Of a stretch of 64,000 nucleotides of DNA, positions 1 through 9,576 are shown one piece after another. The translations under genes were made by a program, and so were the position numbers. This DNA comes from Edaphobacter sp. Lineage in GTDB: Bacteria > Acidobacteriota > Terriglobia > Terriglobales > Acidobacteriaceae. The notes under the pieces are model-generated. The model searched no databases, had not been told where the DNA came from, and saw nothing but the letters and a program-made list of their open reading frames with translations. The stretch is taken from positions 62,001-126,000 of the forward strand of contig NZ_JAPWKF010000004.1 of assembly GCF_028283685.1 (NCBI RefSeq), given 5' to 3'. Each line of letters starts with the position of its first letter. The first letter of the stretch is position 1.

Positions 1-221
1 ACCTCTCCTCGGTGTCGAACCGGACCAACGATGTGATGAAGGTGCTGACGGTGCTGGGAACAATCGCGCTGCCCGCGCTGGCGATCTCCGGCATCTACGG
101 CATGAACCTCAAGGGGCTGCCATTCGAGGAGTCGCCGCATGGTGCGCTGTATGTGGGAATGATGGTGATCGCATGCACCGCGCTGCTGCTCTTCCTGCTG
201 CGGCGCATGCGATGGCTTTAG
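1..221 (+). CDS. CorA-type divalent cation transporter, C-terminal end (5' truncated)
   Basis: This is the last 73 or so codons of a CorA-family Mg2+/Co2+ transporter. The frame is open to the window edge, so the start lies outside. The visible part opens with the family's conserved SNRTNDVMKVLT stretch, the end of the long stalk helix leading into TM1. It continues through TM1 to the signature YGMN (the GMN selectivity motif), then a short periplasmic loop with acidic residues (LPFEESPHG), TM2, and a basic cytoplasmic tail RRMRWL. In the family, the GMN loop forms the pore mouth of a homopentamer in the inner membrane. A GTG at 12 would be a possible internal start but falls inside the conserved stalk, so it is not real. 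The gene stops directly against the 3' end of the opposite-strand bestrophin gene. Confidence 0.93.
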   Translation, partial: LSSVSNRTNDVMKVLTVLGTIALPALAISGIYGMNLKGLPFEESPHGALYVGMMVIACTALLLFLLRRMRWL

Positions 222-1136
222 TTACCAGAGAATGTCGTCGACCGGCTGCGTCGGTTGCGGAACATCCTTTTCACCCAGCATCTGGCGCAAGTTGATCTCG
301 ATGATGCGCGTGATCGACGTCAACGGGATGTCGTGGATGGTGTTGTCGAAGGGGTCTTCGAGATCGCGGCCGATCTTGTCGAGCGTGAGGAAGATGAAGC
401 CCACCAGCGTGGAGCCTAGCGGCGTAAACCATCCCAGGCTGGAGACCATGGTCAAGGGCAGCAGGAAGCAGAACATCTGCGCGCAGAGCTGCGGCAGATA
501 GTCGTACTGGCGAGGCATCGGTGTGTTCTTGATGCGCTCTGCGCCGCCCTGCGCATCGACCAGATCGTCGAGGCTCTGGTTCATGGCATGCCACTGCGCC
601 ATGTCGATCCAGCCGTTGTCCAGGCTCTCCCGCAGCAGCAGCGATTGCTTCTGCTGGATCGCGGCGGGGACATTGTTCTGCCCCTTGAGAGCGGCGATCT
701 CGTTCTCTGGAAGAACATTGGTGATGTCGGCAAGAGGGTCGAGCTTGCGCAGATGCTGACGCAGCGCATGGACCCAGGCGATCTGCAGATACACCAGCTT
801 GTTTTGCTGCTCTGCAAACCCGGCGTTGTTCTGTGGCCCTGTGCGCATGGTGGTGGTCACCAGGCGGCCCCAGCTGCGCGAGTTGTTGACGATGGAGCCC
901 CACAACGTACGCGCCTCCCACCAGCGCGCGTACGAAGAGGTATTGCGGAAGGCAAGAATGACACCAATCACCGAGCCGAACAGCGAGAGCGGAATCTGTT
1001 CGAACGCTGCCCACTGCAGGTAACCCATGCGATAGGCGACGACCACGAGGATGTCGTAGGCCAGGAGGCCCAGCAGGGGCAGGCCAACGTAGGAGATCGT
1101 ATGCAGGACGAGAGACCGCGTCCGGGGTACGATCAT
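222..1136 (-). CDS. Bestrophin-like membrane channel (UPF0187 family)
   Basis: A 304-residue inner-membrane protein of the bacterial bestrophin family, which forms pentameric anion or cation channels. Hydrophobic segments lie near residues 10-33, 45-62, 210-235 and 237-250. The family's FRNTSSYARWWEAR-type segment (about residues 63-76) and the GRDLEDPFDNTIHDIPL segment near the C-terminus are both clear. Its start codon overlaps the stop codon of the carbonic anhydrase gene by 4 nt (ATGA, 1133-1136), which suggests translational coupling. A beta-carbonic anhydrase beside a bestrophin fits a bicarbonate/CO2-handling pair; that link is inference, because characterised bacterial bestrophins differ in the ion they conduct. 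Length and motifs are normal for the family. Confidence 0.88.
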   Translation of the reverse strand: MIVPRTRSLVLHTISYVGLPLLGLLAYDILVVVAYRMGYLQWAAFEQIPLSLFGSVIGVILAFRNTSSYARWWEARTLWGSIVNNSRSWGRLVTTTMRTGPQNNAGFAEQQNKLVYLQIAWVHALRQHLRKLDPLADITNVLPENEIAALKGQNNVPAAIQQKQSLLLRESLDNGWIDMAQWHAMNQSLDDLVDAQGGAERIKNTPMPRQYDYLPQLCAQMFCFLLPLTMVSSLGWFTPLGSTLVGFIFLTLDKIGRDLEDPFDNTIHDIPLTSITRIIEINLRQMLGEKDVPQPTQPVDDILW

Positions 1137-1780
1137 GCGATGGCTTCCTTAGCTACGGGGACGAAGGAGCGCTGGCCGTTCTCCGAGATGCGCACCTGTC
1201 CGGTGCCGATGTCGTAGACCCAGCCGGAGAGGGTCAGCTCCTCGCGGGCGATGGCGCCTGCGACCGAGGGGTGCGTGCGTAGATGCTGCAGCTGCAGCAG
1301 GACGTTTTCTTCGGTCAGCCGCCTGAGCTTGGCATAGCCATCTTCACCGTCTTCGTTGAGGGAGTTGGCGACGCTGAGAGCCGCTTCGGCGTTGCGCATC
1401 CAGCTCTTGACTGTTGCCATCGACTCAAGGCTGGCCGGGTTCAACAACGCCTTCATCGCGCCGCAGTCGCTGTGGCCGCAGATGGCCACGTGCTTCACTT
1501 TCAGAGCGCTGACCGCATATTCGATGACGGCACTGACGCCTCCCAGCATTTCGCCGTAGGCGGGAACGAGGTTTCCTATGTTGCGGGTGACGAAGATCTC
1601 TCCCGGGCCTGACTGTGTGACCAACTCCGGGTCGATGCGCGAATCGGCACAGGTAACTACGAGAGCCTGGGGCTGCTGCGGTTCACTGGCCGCCTTCTGA
1701 TACATCTCGGCTTGCGCGGGATAAACGCCGGTCTGGAAACGGAGGATGCCGTCCTTCAGCTTCTTGAGGACCATGTCCAT
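1133..1780 (-). CDS. Beta-class carbonic anhydrase
   Basis: A 215-residue cytoplasmic zinc enzyme that interconverts CO2 and bicarbonate. The zinc ligands and catalytic dyad of the beta class are intact: C44, D46 and R48 in CADSRIDP, then H103 and C106 in GHSDCGAMKAL. The N-terminal helix and the VTRNIGNLVP strand that precedes the active site are typical, and the length is near the family norm. The downstream bestrophin gene overlaps it by 4 nt, so the two are probably co-translated. The thioredoxin-like gene lies only 10 nt upstream on the same strand, making a likely three-gene minus-strand operon. I leave the gene symbol empty because several beta-class names are in use. Confidence 0.94.
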   Translation of the reverse strand: MDMVLKKLKDGILRFQTGVYPAQAEMYQKAASEPQQPQALVVTCADSRIDPELVTQSGPGEIFVTRNIGNLVPAYGEMLGGVSAVIEYAVSALKVKHVAICGHSDCGAMKALLNPASLESMATVKSWMRNAEAALSVANSLNEDGEDGYAKLRRLTEENVLLQLQHLRTHPSVAGAIAREELTLSGWVYDIGTGQVRISENGQRSFVPVAKEAIA

Positions 1781-1790
1781 AATTGTTTTC

Positions 1791-2363
1791 CTATTCCTTC
1801 CATTTGATGTTGCACCCGACGGCGAACTTCTGGTTCGGATCGGGGCGTTTTCCCGTTAGCACTGCATTGATGGCGGCCCGCAGGTCTTTGCCTGTTATCG
1901 GGATATCGTTGCCAAAATCCTTGCGGCGCGGACGGCTGTCATCAAGCTGTCCGCGATAGACCAGTTTCATCTCCTGGTCGAAGAGAAAGAGATCGGGCGT
2001 GCAGGCGGCGTCGTACTCGCGTGCCACCTCCTGCGTCTCATCGTAAAGATAGGGGAAGGTGAAGCCCAGACGCTCAGCCTGCTTCTTCATCTCCACAGGC
2101 GAGTCTTCGGGATGAGCCACGATGTCGTTCGAGGAGATCGCTACGACGCCGATGCGGTCACCGTACTCGCGGCCGATCTTCGCAAGCTCCTCTTCAACGT
2201 GCTTCACATAAGGGCAGTGGACGCAGAGGAACATCACCAGCATTCCCATGCTGTCGGCAGCGACATCGTCACGACCGACGGCCTTTCCCGTTATGGTATC
2301 AGGCAGCTCGAAGGGAGGAGCGACGGTTCCTAGCTCCACCATGGTCGACCGGGTTCTGGACAT
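1791..2363 (-). CDS. Thioredoxin-like / AhpC-TSA family protein
   Basis: A 190-residue thioredoxin-fold protein of the redoxin/AhpC-TSA type, with no signal peptide seen. It opens with GTVAPPFELPDT, the entry strand common to these proteins. The reactive segment is MFLCVHCPYVKHVEEEL, where CVHC stands in the position of the CxxC redox pair. Further on are YDAACTPDLFLFD (the cis-proline loop, TP) and LVYRGQLDD. This subgroup is usually annotated simply as a thioredoxin-family protein of unproven substrate. The ATG at 2363 has a good AGGAG on the minus strand about 7 nt upstream, favouring it over the internal ATG seven codons in. It is probably first in an operon with carbonic anhydrase and bestrophin, 10 nt downstream. 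Confidence 0.85.
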   Translation of the reverse strand: MSRTRSTMVELGTVAPPFELPDTITGKAVGRDDVAADSMGMLVMFLCVHCPYVKHVEEELAKIGREYGDRIGVVAISSNDIVAHPEDSPVEMKKQAERLGFTFPYLYDETQEVAREYDAACTPDLFLFDQEMKLVYRGQLDDSRPRRKDFGNDIPITGKDLRAAINAVLTGKRPDPNQKFAVGCNIKWKE

Positions 2364-2424
2364 GTCACCTCTCCTGGTCTTGCGTCAGCCACCATTCTAA
2401 AGCGATGTCGTTACACTAACTGGC

Positions 2425-2712
2425 ATGTTCATTCACATGTTTGCGTTTCGCTGGAAGCCCGATGTTACGACTGAGCAAAAGAAGCAGGCTCTTGCAGCCA
2501 TTCGAGCGCTACAGGGGCAGATTCCCGGCCTGCTTGAGACCTATGCCGGCGAGAATACCTCACCACGGTCACAGGGATACGAACTGGGCGGCGTGATGAA
2601 GTTTCCCGACAAGGAGGCCTTTGAGGCCTACAATGCCCACCCGGTTCATCAGGAATTGCTGGTTTGGCTTGTGCCGCTGATCGAGCCGGTCGAAGTGGAC
2701 TTCACGCCATAG
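2425..2712 (+). CDS. Dabb (stress-responsive alpha/beta-barrel) domain protein
   Basis: A 95-residue protein formed by one dimeric alpha/beta-barrel (Dabb, PF07876-type) domain. It starts with the typical strand MFIHMFAFRWKP followed by the helix around TEQKKQALAAI. It then shows IPGLLETYAGENTSP, the family's central segment, and KFPDKEAFEAYNAHPVHQ, whose HPxH-like segment ends the fold. In bacteria such proteins are small and cytoplasmic and mostly of unknown biochemical role; some relatives are stress-induced or act in polyketide cyclisation or cleavage. It is divergent from the thioredoxin-like gene, so the short interval 2364-2424 must carry both promoters. No strong ribosome-binding site is visible before the ATG. 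Confidence 0.85.
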   Translation: MFIHMFAFRWKPDVTTEQKKQALAAIRALQGQIPGLLETYAGENTSPRSQGYELGGVMKFPDKEAFEAYNAHPVHQELLVWLVPLIEPVEVDFTP

Positions 2713-2727
2713 CGGCTGGGAGATGCT

Positions 2728-2765
2728 CTGCCGCGAGGCAGAAGATGTGCTCTACCGCGAGGTGG
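2728..2765 (+). repeat. Tandem pair of short hairpins with identical GCGA loops
   Basis: Two small stem-loops lie one after the other in the gap between the Dabb gene and the esterase gene. The first pairs 2728-2732 with 2737-2741, the second 2752-2756 with 2761-2765. Both close a GCGA tetraloop, which fits the stable GNRA class. The stems differ in one position pair (C-G in the first, A-U in the second) and by a further G-U wobble while pairing is kept. They sit in an imperfect repeat of about 24 nt. No U-tract follows, so they are not a standard terminator; the role is unknown. Confidence 0.5.
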
Positions 2766-2877
2766 CACTTCTGGATGTTCATGGTGATGTTTGACGGCGG
2801 TCGCATAGGGTGGCCGATTTCATACAATCGTCAAAATTTTATACAGTGGTGGCACCTGAGATGAGGTGGTTTTGACA

Positions 2878-3789
2878 ATGCTGTGCTTCACGAAGATCCT
2901 CTGCGTACTGGCCCTTCTGGCGCTTCCGCTTGCTGCCCAGCAACCCGCATTATCGACGTCTGCTCCGCCGGAACCGATCATGTTGTGGCCCACCGGCGCC
3001 CCCGGCGCGCTGGGGACGGAGGATACCGATAAGCCTGCTCTGTTTGTCTTTCTTCCCACTGTTCCCAACCCGACGAAGACCGGGGTGGTCGTTGCTCCTG
3101 GTGGTGGCTATCAGCACCTCGCGATGGAGAAAGAGGGCTTTGCCGTTGCGCGTTGGTTGAACCAGCACGGCGTCGCCGCCTTCGTGCTGCGCTATCGCCT
3201 GGGACCGCAGTATCACCACCCCATTGAGATCGGCGACGCGCAGCGCGCCATCCGTATGGTTCGGGCTCATGCGGACGAATACGGCATCGACAAGGATCGC
3301 GTCGGGATGTGGGGTTTTTCCGCCGGCGGGCATCTGACCGCGACGGCAGGAACGCAGTTTGACGCGGGGCATCCTGACTCGACCGACCCCATCGACCATG
3401 AGAGCAGCCGTCCGGAGTTTCTTGTCCTCGCCTATCCGGTCATCACGTTGATGGCCCCGAGCGCTCATACCGGTTCACGAAAGTACCTGCTGGGGGACGA
3501 TCCTGATCCGGCCCTCGTACGATCCATGTCGGCGGAGACGAGGGTGACGCCCGAGACGCCTCCTACGTTCCTTTTTGCAACCACCGATGACAAGACGGTG
3601 CCGGTCATGAATAGCGTGTTGTTCTACGAGGCGCTGATTAAGGCCGGTGTCCCGGCGGAGATGCACCTCTTTCAGCACGGCTCGCACGGCGCCGGGCTGG
3701 CGCAGGCCAATCCCGATCTGAGCATCTGGCCCGATCTGCTCATCAAGTGGATGCGCGAGCGCGGCTATGCTGCTCCGGCAGGGCAGTAA
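2878..3789 (+). CDS. Secreted alpha/beta-hydrolase (acetyl/feruloyl-esterase-like)
   Basis: A 303-residue exported serine esterase or lipase of the BD-FAE/acetylxylan-esterase-like alpha/beta-hydrolase group. Residues 1-20 are a signal peptide ending near LPLAAQQ. The oxyanion-hole loop is APGGGYQ, the nucleophile elbow is GFSAGG, the acid is probably in TTDDKTVP, and the histidine is in FQHGSHGAG. Together these give a full Ser-Asp-His triad. A GTG at 2866 and a TTG at 2872 are in frame upstream, but the ATG at 2878 gives a cleaner signal peptide and has GAGG 11 nt ahead. The likely role is removal of acyl groups from plant cell-wall polysaccharide in the periplasm, an inference from family. 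The small gene that follows is 12 nt away and may be co-transcribed. Confidence 0.86.
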   Translation: MLCFTKILCVLALLALPLAAQQPALSTSAPPEPIMLWPTGAPGALGTEDTDKPALFVFLPTVPNPTKTGVVVAPGGGYQHLAMEKEGFAVARWLNQHGVAAFVLRYRLGPQYHHPIEIGDAQRAIRMVRAHADEYGIDKDRVGMWGFSAGGHLTATAGTQFDAGHPDSTDPIDHESSRPEFLVLAYPVITLMAPSAHTGSRKYLLGDDPDPALVRSMSAETRVTPETPPTFLFATTDDKTVPVMNSVLFYEALIKAGVPAEMHLFQHGSHGAGLAQANPDLSIWPDLLIKWMRERGYAAPAGQ

Positions 3790-3801
3790 GGGGAGGCTTC
3801 G

Positions 3802-4083
3802 ATGACCATTGCGGAGTTTCAGGCGCTGCCAGAGAGTCAGCTGACAGGCGTGCTGCTCGCCCTGTGGTGGGACGGCCAGGGCGACTGGGAGCGCGCCCAT
3901 ACGATCGCACAGGATGTTCCCGGCCAGGATGGAGCATGGGTTCATGCCTATTTGCACCGGAAAGAGGGAGATCTGGGAAACGCCTCCTACTGGTACTCGC
4001 GGGCGGGGCAGCCTGTGGGACAGGGAGACCTGTTCGACGAGTGGAAAGACATCGTCGGGGAGATGCTTTCGCGCCGCGTTTAA
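3802..4083 (+). CDS. Conserved small protein of unknown function
   Basis: A 93-residue soluble protein with no signal peptide or membrane segment. It has a run of conserved-looking aromatic positions: ALWWDGQGDWERAHTIAQD, then GAWVHAYLHRKEGDLGNAS and YWYSRAG. The WDxxGDWxxAH and GAWVHAYLHRKEGDxxNAxYWY pattern is one I recognise from small hypothetical proteins found across several phyla; two helix-turn-helix-like units of this kind resemble a TPR pair. I know of no assigned function. A GGGGAGG sits close ahead of the ATG, and the esterase stop codon is 12 nt upstream, so it probably shares that transcript. Confidence 0.8.
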   Translation: MTIAEFQALPESQLTGVLLALWWDGQGDWERAHTIAQDVPGQDGAWVHAYLHRKEGDLGNASYWYSRAGQPVGQGDLFDEWKDIVGEMLSRRV

Positions 4084-4285
4084 GGCAAATGCCGCTTGGT
4101 GATGTGTCGCCTGTTGTGTAGATTAAAGGCTATTCAGCAAGTACAACCAAGAGCTTCGCTTCCATGTCGCAGCGGAGCAAATCGGGTGCCACTCGATAGC
4201 CGTCACTCCTCCGGGAGGTTCGACTGGCCGGGCGTTTTCCCGGTGTTATCTGTATTGAAGAATCTTGAGACAGGTGATGGAATCC

Positions 4286-5716
4286 ATGCGTGTTGCCGTA
4301 GTGAAGGTATTTCTAGGTCTCCTGCTGATGCTGGGCGTCGGCGGGCCGTTGCTGGCAGGACAGAGTGCCATGGCGCAGACGCCCGCGGTCGCGGGACAGG
4401 CTGAACGCCTGAGCGCTCTTGAAAAGCAGGTTGCTGCCAACACCGCAGCCGCTGCCTCCGCACAGACCGCAGGCGATAACGGATGGATGCTGGTCTCCGC
4501 TGCATTGGTGCTGATGATGAGCGGCCCCGGCCTCGCACTCTTCTACGGCGGCCTGGTGCGCAAGAAGAACGTGCTCGGCACCATGATGCAGACCTTTGCC
4601 ATGATGGCGGTCATTACCATCCTGTGGGCGCTGGTGATCTATTCGCTGGCCTTTGGCGACGGCAACTCCTTCATCGGCGGCTTCGGCAATATCTTCCTGC
4701 ACGGGGTAGGCTCGGCCCCCGGTGTCTATGCTTCGACTGTCCCGTCGCAGACCTTCATGGTCTACCAGCTGATGTTCGCGATCATCACCCCGGCGCTGAT
4801 CTCCGGGGCCTTCGCCGAGCGCATGAAATTCTCGGCGATGCTGACCTTCACCGTTCTGTGGACGTTTGTGGTTTACTGCCCGATGGCCCACATGGTCTGG
4901 GGTAAGGGTGGCTTGCTGAACGCCGGGATGGGCGGCCGCATTCCGTGCCTCGACTTCGCAGGCGGAACCGTGGTGCACATCACCTCGGGTACCTCGGCTC
5001 TGGTGACGGCGATCTTCATGGGCCGTCGTCTCGGCTTCCCCAAGGAGCCGATGCCGCCGCACTCGGTCGTGCTGAGCTTTATCGGCGCCTGTCTTCTGTG
5101 GGTGGGCTGGTTCGGCTTCAACGCCGGTTCCGCTCTTTCTGCCGGAACGCTGGCCACCGCGGCCTTCGTCGCGACGCACTTCGGCGCTGCCGCTGCGGCT
5201 GTGGGCTGGAGCGCTGCGGAGTGGCTTCGCCAGGGCAAGGCCTCCGCTCTGGGAGCGATTTCGGGCGCGGTCGCCGGTCTGGTTGCCATCACCCCGGCAG
5301 CTGGTTTCGTGACTCCGATGTCGGCTATCTGGATCGGTCTGCTCGCAGGCGTCTTCTGCTACTTCATGGTGGTCAAGGTGAAGTCCTTCTTCGGCTACGA
5401 CGACTCGCTGGACGCCTTTGGCGTGCACGGCGCTGGTGGAACGCTGGGCGCGATCCTGACCGGCGTCTTCGCCAACAGCGCCGTCAACCCCATCCTGGGC
5501 GCGGGCAAGCCGATTGGCCTGCTCGAAGGCAACGGTGGCCAGGTTCTCAACCAGCTCATCGGTATTGCGATCGCCATGTCGATCTCTGTGGTTGGTACGC
5601 TCATCATTCTCTTCCTCGTCGACAAGACGATTGGCCTGCGAGTGAGCGAAGATGAAGAGCGCGATGGTCTGGACCTTTCGCAGCATGGCGAAGAAGGCTA
5701 CGACTGGGCACACTAA
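4286..5716 (+). CDS. amtB: Ammonium transporter AmtB
   Basis: An inner-membrane ammonium channel of about 476 residues, trimeric in the family. An N-terminal signal peptide (to about residue 31, AMAQ) and a short coiled-coil-like linker (AERLSALEKQVAANT) precede the first transport helix at residue 67. The pore residues are intact: W205 in AHMVWG, and the twin histidines H231 in GGTVVHITSG and H381 in FGVHGAGG. The C-terminal tail with DLSQHGEEGYDW is the region that docks GlnK. Start choice: in-frame TTG 4265, ATG 4277 and ATG 4286 exist; 4286 has AGGTG 9 nt ahead. glnK follows 35 nt downstream and glnD after that, so export of nitrogen status to the channel and to PII uridylylation is encoded together. 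A 5-bp hairpin at 4228-4243 lies in the leader. No sigma-54 promoter motif was seen. Confidence 0.95.
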   Translation: MRVAVVKVFLGLLLMLGVGGPLLAGQSAMAQTPAVAGQAERLSALEKQVAANTAAAASAQTAGDNGWMLVSAALVLMMSGPGLALFYGGLVRKKNVLGTMMQTFAMMAVITILWALVIYSLAFGDGNSFIGGFGNIFLHGVGSAPGVYASTVPSQTFMVYQLMFAIITPALISGAFAERMKFSAMLTFTVLWTFVVYCPMAHMVWGKGGLLNAGMGGRIPCLDFAGGTVVHITSGTSALVTAIFMGRRLGFPKEPMPPHSVVLSFIGACLLWVGWFGFNAGSALSAGTLATAAFVATHFGAAAAAVGWSAAEWLRQGKASALGAISGAVAGLVAITPAAGFVTPMSAIWIGLLAGVFCYFMVVKVKSFFGYDDSLDAFGVHGAGGTLGAILTGVFANSAVNPILGAGKPIGLLEGNGGQVLNQLIGIAIAMSISVVGTLIILFLVDKTIGLRVSEDEERDGLDLSQHGEEGYDWAH

Positions 5717-5730
5717 ACTTTCAGGCGTAA

Positions 5731-6090
<360 letters not shown>

Positions 6091-6172
6091 CGATTCTGCC
6101 CGCGCATCCGGCGGGCAGGATTCGCTCTCCGGCTTGTTTCACACGCTATTCTGAAGACTCGGGGAGAGACGA

Positions 6173-8791
6173 ATGCAGGCGGAGGAGTCCACCGGCGGCG
6201 CTTTGCGTAGCCAGTACCAGAGGACCATGCTGGAGGTGCGCGGCGCCTTTGAGACCGGGGCCGCCGGCTCTGTGACGCTTGCCGCGCGCACCGATGCGGT
6301 TGATCTTCTGGTGATAGCGCTCTGGCGGCGCTTTGCAGAGACCCATCCAAAGCTGACATCGGGAATAGCACTGCTTGCGGTCGGCGGTTACGGGCGCAGG
6401 GAGCTCTTTCCCTACTCCGACATCGACCTGCTCTTCGTGCTGGATGCGAAGACCCAGGAGAAGGACGTCAAGGACTGTATCCGCGGCATCGGCCAGGAGA
6501 TGTGGGACGCCGGTATTCGTGTCTCGCCGGCGACGCGCAAGCTCGCCGAGTGCGAACGCTTCTCCGAGGACAATGCCGAGTTCACGCTCTCGCTGCTCGA
6601 CCATCGCCTGCTTGCGGGGGATGCCAACCTGTATGCCCGGCTGGCAGGCGAGACGGTTCCGAAGCTCATCGACCGCGATCGCAAGGGCATTCAGGCCAGC
6701 CTTCTGGAGCTGACCCGCACGCGCCACGAAAAGTACGGCGATACCCTCTTCCATCTGGAGCCGAATATCAAGGACTGCCCCGGTGGTCTGCGTGATATTC
6801 ATGTCTGTCGCTGGCTGCGTATCCTCGACAGCTCGATTGCGGTCGATCCCGATGAGGCGGAGTTTCGTCAGGCAACCGAGTTTATGCAGCTGGTGCGCTG
6901 CTTCCTGCATTACCGCCACGATCGCGATGACAACATTCTCGACTGGCAGGCGCAGGATGCCGCTGCGGAGACCGGAATTGGCCTGAATGGCCGCGATACG
7001 CAGAGGCTGGACGCCGCCTACTGGATGCGCTTCTACTTCCGGCATGCCCGCAGCATTGAGCGCAACCTGAAGCGGATCGTCGAAGACCTGCCTGCTCCCA
7101 AGAGCGCTAAGCGTCTCTTACTGCGACGGGAAAAAGGCCTTGAACCGCAGGCAGGATTTCGCCTGGATCGGGGACGCATCCTGCTCGATCCTCCGGTGGT
7201 AAGCGGATACACGGTCAGCGGTGGCCGCGACGCGGCACATGATCCGGAGATTGTGCTGGAGGTCTTTGCCAGCATCGCGCGGACCGGCTGCCGTCTCGGT
7301 CGCGAGGCGGAAGAGCGCATCTCGCAGGCACTGCCGCTGTTGTCAGCCAATCTCGAAGAGGGCCCTGCGTTGTGGCGGCGTCTGCAGGCGGTGCTTCTGG
7401 GGCGCTACGCCGGTCAGGCGCTGCGGGCGATGCATGCTCTCGGCATCCTTGAGCTGCTGATCCCGGAGTTTCACGGCATCGACGCGCTCGTCATCCGCGA
7501 TGCCTATCATCGCTACACCGTCGACGAGCATACCTTTGTGCTGATCGATACGCTGCATGGCCTTGAAGGTGCGCAGACCGGCCCGAAGGCGGAGTGGGCG
7601 ACCCGTCTGGGCAGTCTTCTGCGCGAGCTGCCGCACGCGTCAGTGCTCTACCTGATGGCTCTGCTGCACGACACCGGCAAGGGACGCAGCACCGGCGATC
7701 ATGCGCAGGAGAGCGCGCGCATGGCGCAGGGACTGCTGGCGCGGCTGGAGCTCGATCCGTACGAGAGCGAGATGGTGACAGCACTGATCGCCAACCACCT
7801 GGAGATGTCGTCCGCTCTGCGGCGTGACATCTTCGATGCAGAGACGGTGCGCGCTTTCGCAGGCAAGGTGCAGACACCGGAGCTGCTGCGCATGCTGACA
7901 CTCTTTACCTATGCGGATATCAATGCGGTGCATCCCGATGCCCTGACGCCGTGGAAGGCCGAGAACCTGTGGCGACTGTACATTGCCACGGCCAACTATC
8001 TCGATCGCAGCGTCGACGAGGAGCGTGTCGGGGCTAACGAGGCGCGCGACCTGGTGGCGCGTGTCTCGGCGCTGGTCCCGGACCAGAAAGAGAACATCGC
8101 CGAGTTTCTTGAAGGCTTTCCGGAACGGTATGTGCTCACGCGTTCGCCGGAGCAGATCAGAACGCACTTTCACATGGCAGAGCGACTCGATAGCGATCGC
8201 GTGCAGCTTGATTTCCGCTATGCTCCGAACGTCAACGAACTGACGGTCGTTACACCGGACCGCGCGCTTCTGTTTGCGAACATGACGGGCGCTCTGGCCG
8301 CCTGGGGCATGAACATCGTCACGGCTGACGCCTTCTCGAATCGCAACGGCATCGTCGTGGACAGCTTCCGCTTCACCGATTCGTTCCGCACGCTGGAGAT
8401 GAATGCCTCGGAGCATGAACGGTTCGTGAAGAGCATCTACGACGTCATGTCCGGCGCTACTTCGGTGGAGAAGCTGTTGAGCGGTCGCCGGAGGGGACGC
8501 CGCAAGGCGCCGAAGATCGAGGTGACGGCGCGGGTGAACTTCGATGAGCAGGCTTCGTCACACAGCACGCTTCTCGAGGTTGTGGCACAGGATGTGCCGG
8601 GGTTACTACGCGCCCTCAGCCTGACCATCGCCGCGCAGGGCCACAATATCGAGGTGGCGCTGATCGACACGGAGGGCGAGACGGCCATCGACGTCTTTTA
8701 CCTGACTCACGAGGACGGCAAGCTGGAAAAGAAGCAGCAGCGAGCACTGAAGGCCGCTTTGCTGGAGGCGATGGCGGAGAATGCGGGGTAG
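6173..8791 (+). CDS. glnD: Bifunctional uridylyltransferase/uridylyl-removing enzyme GlnD
   Basis: An 872-residue cytoplasmic sensor that adds and removes UMP on PII in response to glutamine. Domains in order: nucleotidyltransferase, with [15 protein letters not shown] (71-85) carrying the metal aspartates; the GlnD linker, with [13 protein letters not shown] (198-210); an HD phosphohydrolase, with [10 protein letters not shown] (445-454) and ALLHDTGKG (496-504), the HD pair at 499-500 and H510 following; then two ACT domains at about 690-770 and 795-865. Both catalytic halves look intact, so the enzyme should be bifunctional. The ATG at 6173 has GGGAGAG 4-5 nt upstream. Location directly behind amtB-glnK is less common than glnD standing alone and ties sensor, signal protein and target into one probable operon. 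The next gene overlaps its end by 11 nt. Confidence 0.96.
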   Translation: MQAEESTGGALRSQYQRTMLEVRGAFETGAAGSVTLAARTDAVDLLVIALWRRFAETHPKLTSGIALLAVGGYGRRELFPYSDIDLLFVLDAKTQEKDVKDCIRGIGQEMWDAGIRVSPATRKLAECERFSEDNAEFTLSLLDHRLLAGDANLYARLAGETVPKLIDRDRKGIQASLLELTRTRHEKYGDTLFHLEPNIKDCPGGLRDIHVCRWLRILDSSIAVDPDEAEFRQATEFMQLVRCFLHYRHDRDDNILDWQAQDAAAETGIGLNGRDTQRLDAAYWMRFYFRHARSIERNLKRIVEDLPAPKSAKRLLLRREKGLEPQAGFRLDRGRILLDPPVVSGYTVSGGRDAAHDPEIVLEVFASIARTGCRLGREAEERISQALPLLSANLEEGPALWRRLQAVLLGRYAGQALRAMHALGILELLIPEFHGIDALVIRDAYHRYTVDEHTFVLIDTLHGLEGAQTGPKAEWATRLGSLLRELPHASVLYLMALLHDTGKGRSTGDHAQESARMAQGLLARLELDPYESEMVTALIANHLEMSSALRRDIFDAETVRAFAGKVQTPELLRMLTLFTYADINAVHPDALTPWKAENLWRLYIATANYLDRSVDEERVGANEARDLVARVSALVPDQKENIAEFLEGFPERYVLTRSPEQIRTHFHMAERLDSDRVQLDFRYAPNVNELTVVTPDRALLFANMTGALAAWGMNIVTADAFSNRNGIVVDSFRFTDSFRTLEMNASEHERFVKSIYDVMSGATSVEKLLSGRRRGRRKAPKIEVTARVNFDEQASSHSTLLEVVAQDVPGLLRALSLTIAAQGHNIEVALIDTEGETAIDVFYLTHEDGKLEKKQQRALKAALLEAMAENAG

Positions 8792-9479
8792 AGCCGTTGC
8801 TGCCTGCTTCTGCCTCCTCCTTCTGGCGGCTGACCGCCTGCACGCCGTACAGCAGTGCAGGACAGGCATGCTTGAGGGCGAGGTGCGTGCCGGACAGCCG
8901 TTTCAGCGCGAGATCGGTTCCGGACTGGAGGTTCTGCTGGAGCCGTTACCTTCGGGATGGATTCTGCGGGTGCTTCCGACCTCAGGTGCACGTCCACCGC
9001 ACGATTACGCGGAGCTTGCCACGCCCCCATATCATTCCGTCAGCCCTCTGCTGATCAGCACCGACTTCAGCTTTCGCGCGCAGGATGCCGTGGGATGGAC
9101 GCCCAGGAGGTTCCGCTTTGCCGCCTTCAGGCCGTCCTTCGACCGTCTGAAGGCGGCTTATGACCGCTACGAGGCGAAGCCCGGCCCGGCCCCGGGGGCC
9201 GAACAGGCGCTTGCGGCACTGGTCGCAGGCCTGCCGGAGGGAACGTTCCAGATCGTGGACGCACGACTTGTGCCGGGAACCGCCGATCAGGCTGGCACAG
9301 CGGCGACGCTGGCCACTCACTTTACGACGACGGCGCATACGATCGAATCGTCGACCGCTGGCCCCACCCCTCTGGGAAGGATCAACTGGCTGCGGTTTCG
9401 CATTTTTTTGCAGTTGCCGGCCGGTTTTATGCCGGCGACCCAGCTGAAGACCAGACTTCAACTATGTGGACAACAGTAG
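8781..9479 (+). CDS. Secreted protein of unknown function
   Basis: A 232-residue protein I do not recognise. It begins with a clear signal peptide, a hydrophobic run [14 protein letters not shown] that probably ends near residue 22. The mature part is rich in strand-forming residues, has phenylalanine- and arginine-rich blocks ([15 protein letters not shown]), and a cysteine at each end (CRTG near the start, LCGQQ at the C-terminus) that could form a disulphide. It overlaps glnD by 11 nt in another frame, so its translation is probably coupled to glnD. That makes it a candidate envelope component of the nitrogen operon, although it could simply be a neighbour. No transmembrane segment is seen after the signal. 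Confidence 0.75.
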   Translation: MRGRAVAACFCLLLLAADRLHAVQQCRTGMLEGEVRAGQPFQREIGSGLEVLLEPLPSGWILRVLPTSGARPPHDYAELATPPYHSVSPLLISTDFSFRAQDAVGWTPRRFRFAAFRPSFDRLKAAYDRYEAKPGPAPGAEQALAALVAGLPEGTFQIVDARLVPGTADQAGTAATLATHFTTTAHTIESSTAGPTPLGRINWLRFRIFLQLPAGFMPATQLKTRLQLCGQQ

Positions 9480-9576
9480 GAGGATTAAGGTCATTCCTGC
9501 GTTTGCGGTCGTGTTTTCCATGGGGTAGCGGCGAATATTTCACGCGAAACCGTTCAGGCCGCTCTATCATGACGGT

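Noticed and set aside
4084-4285. Sigma-54 / NtrC-type promoter before amtB
   Set aside because: I looked for the -24/-12 GG and GC elements and found no convincing pair.
4313-5713. 466-codon open frame on the minus strand across amtB
   Set aside because: It is the antisense frame of a clear AmtB gene; the translation is rich in His/Arg/Glu with no domain, as expected for the reverse of a GC-rich membrane gene.
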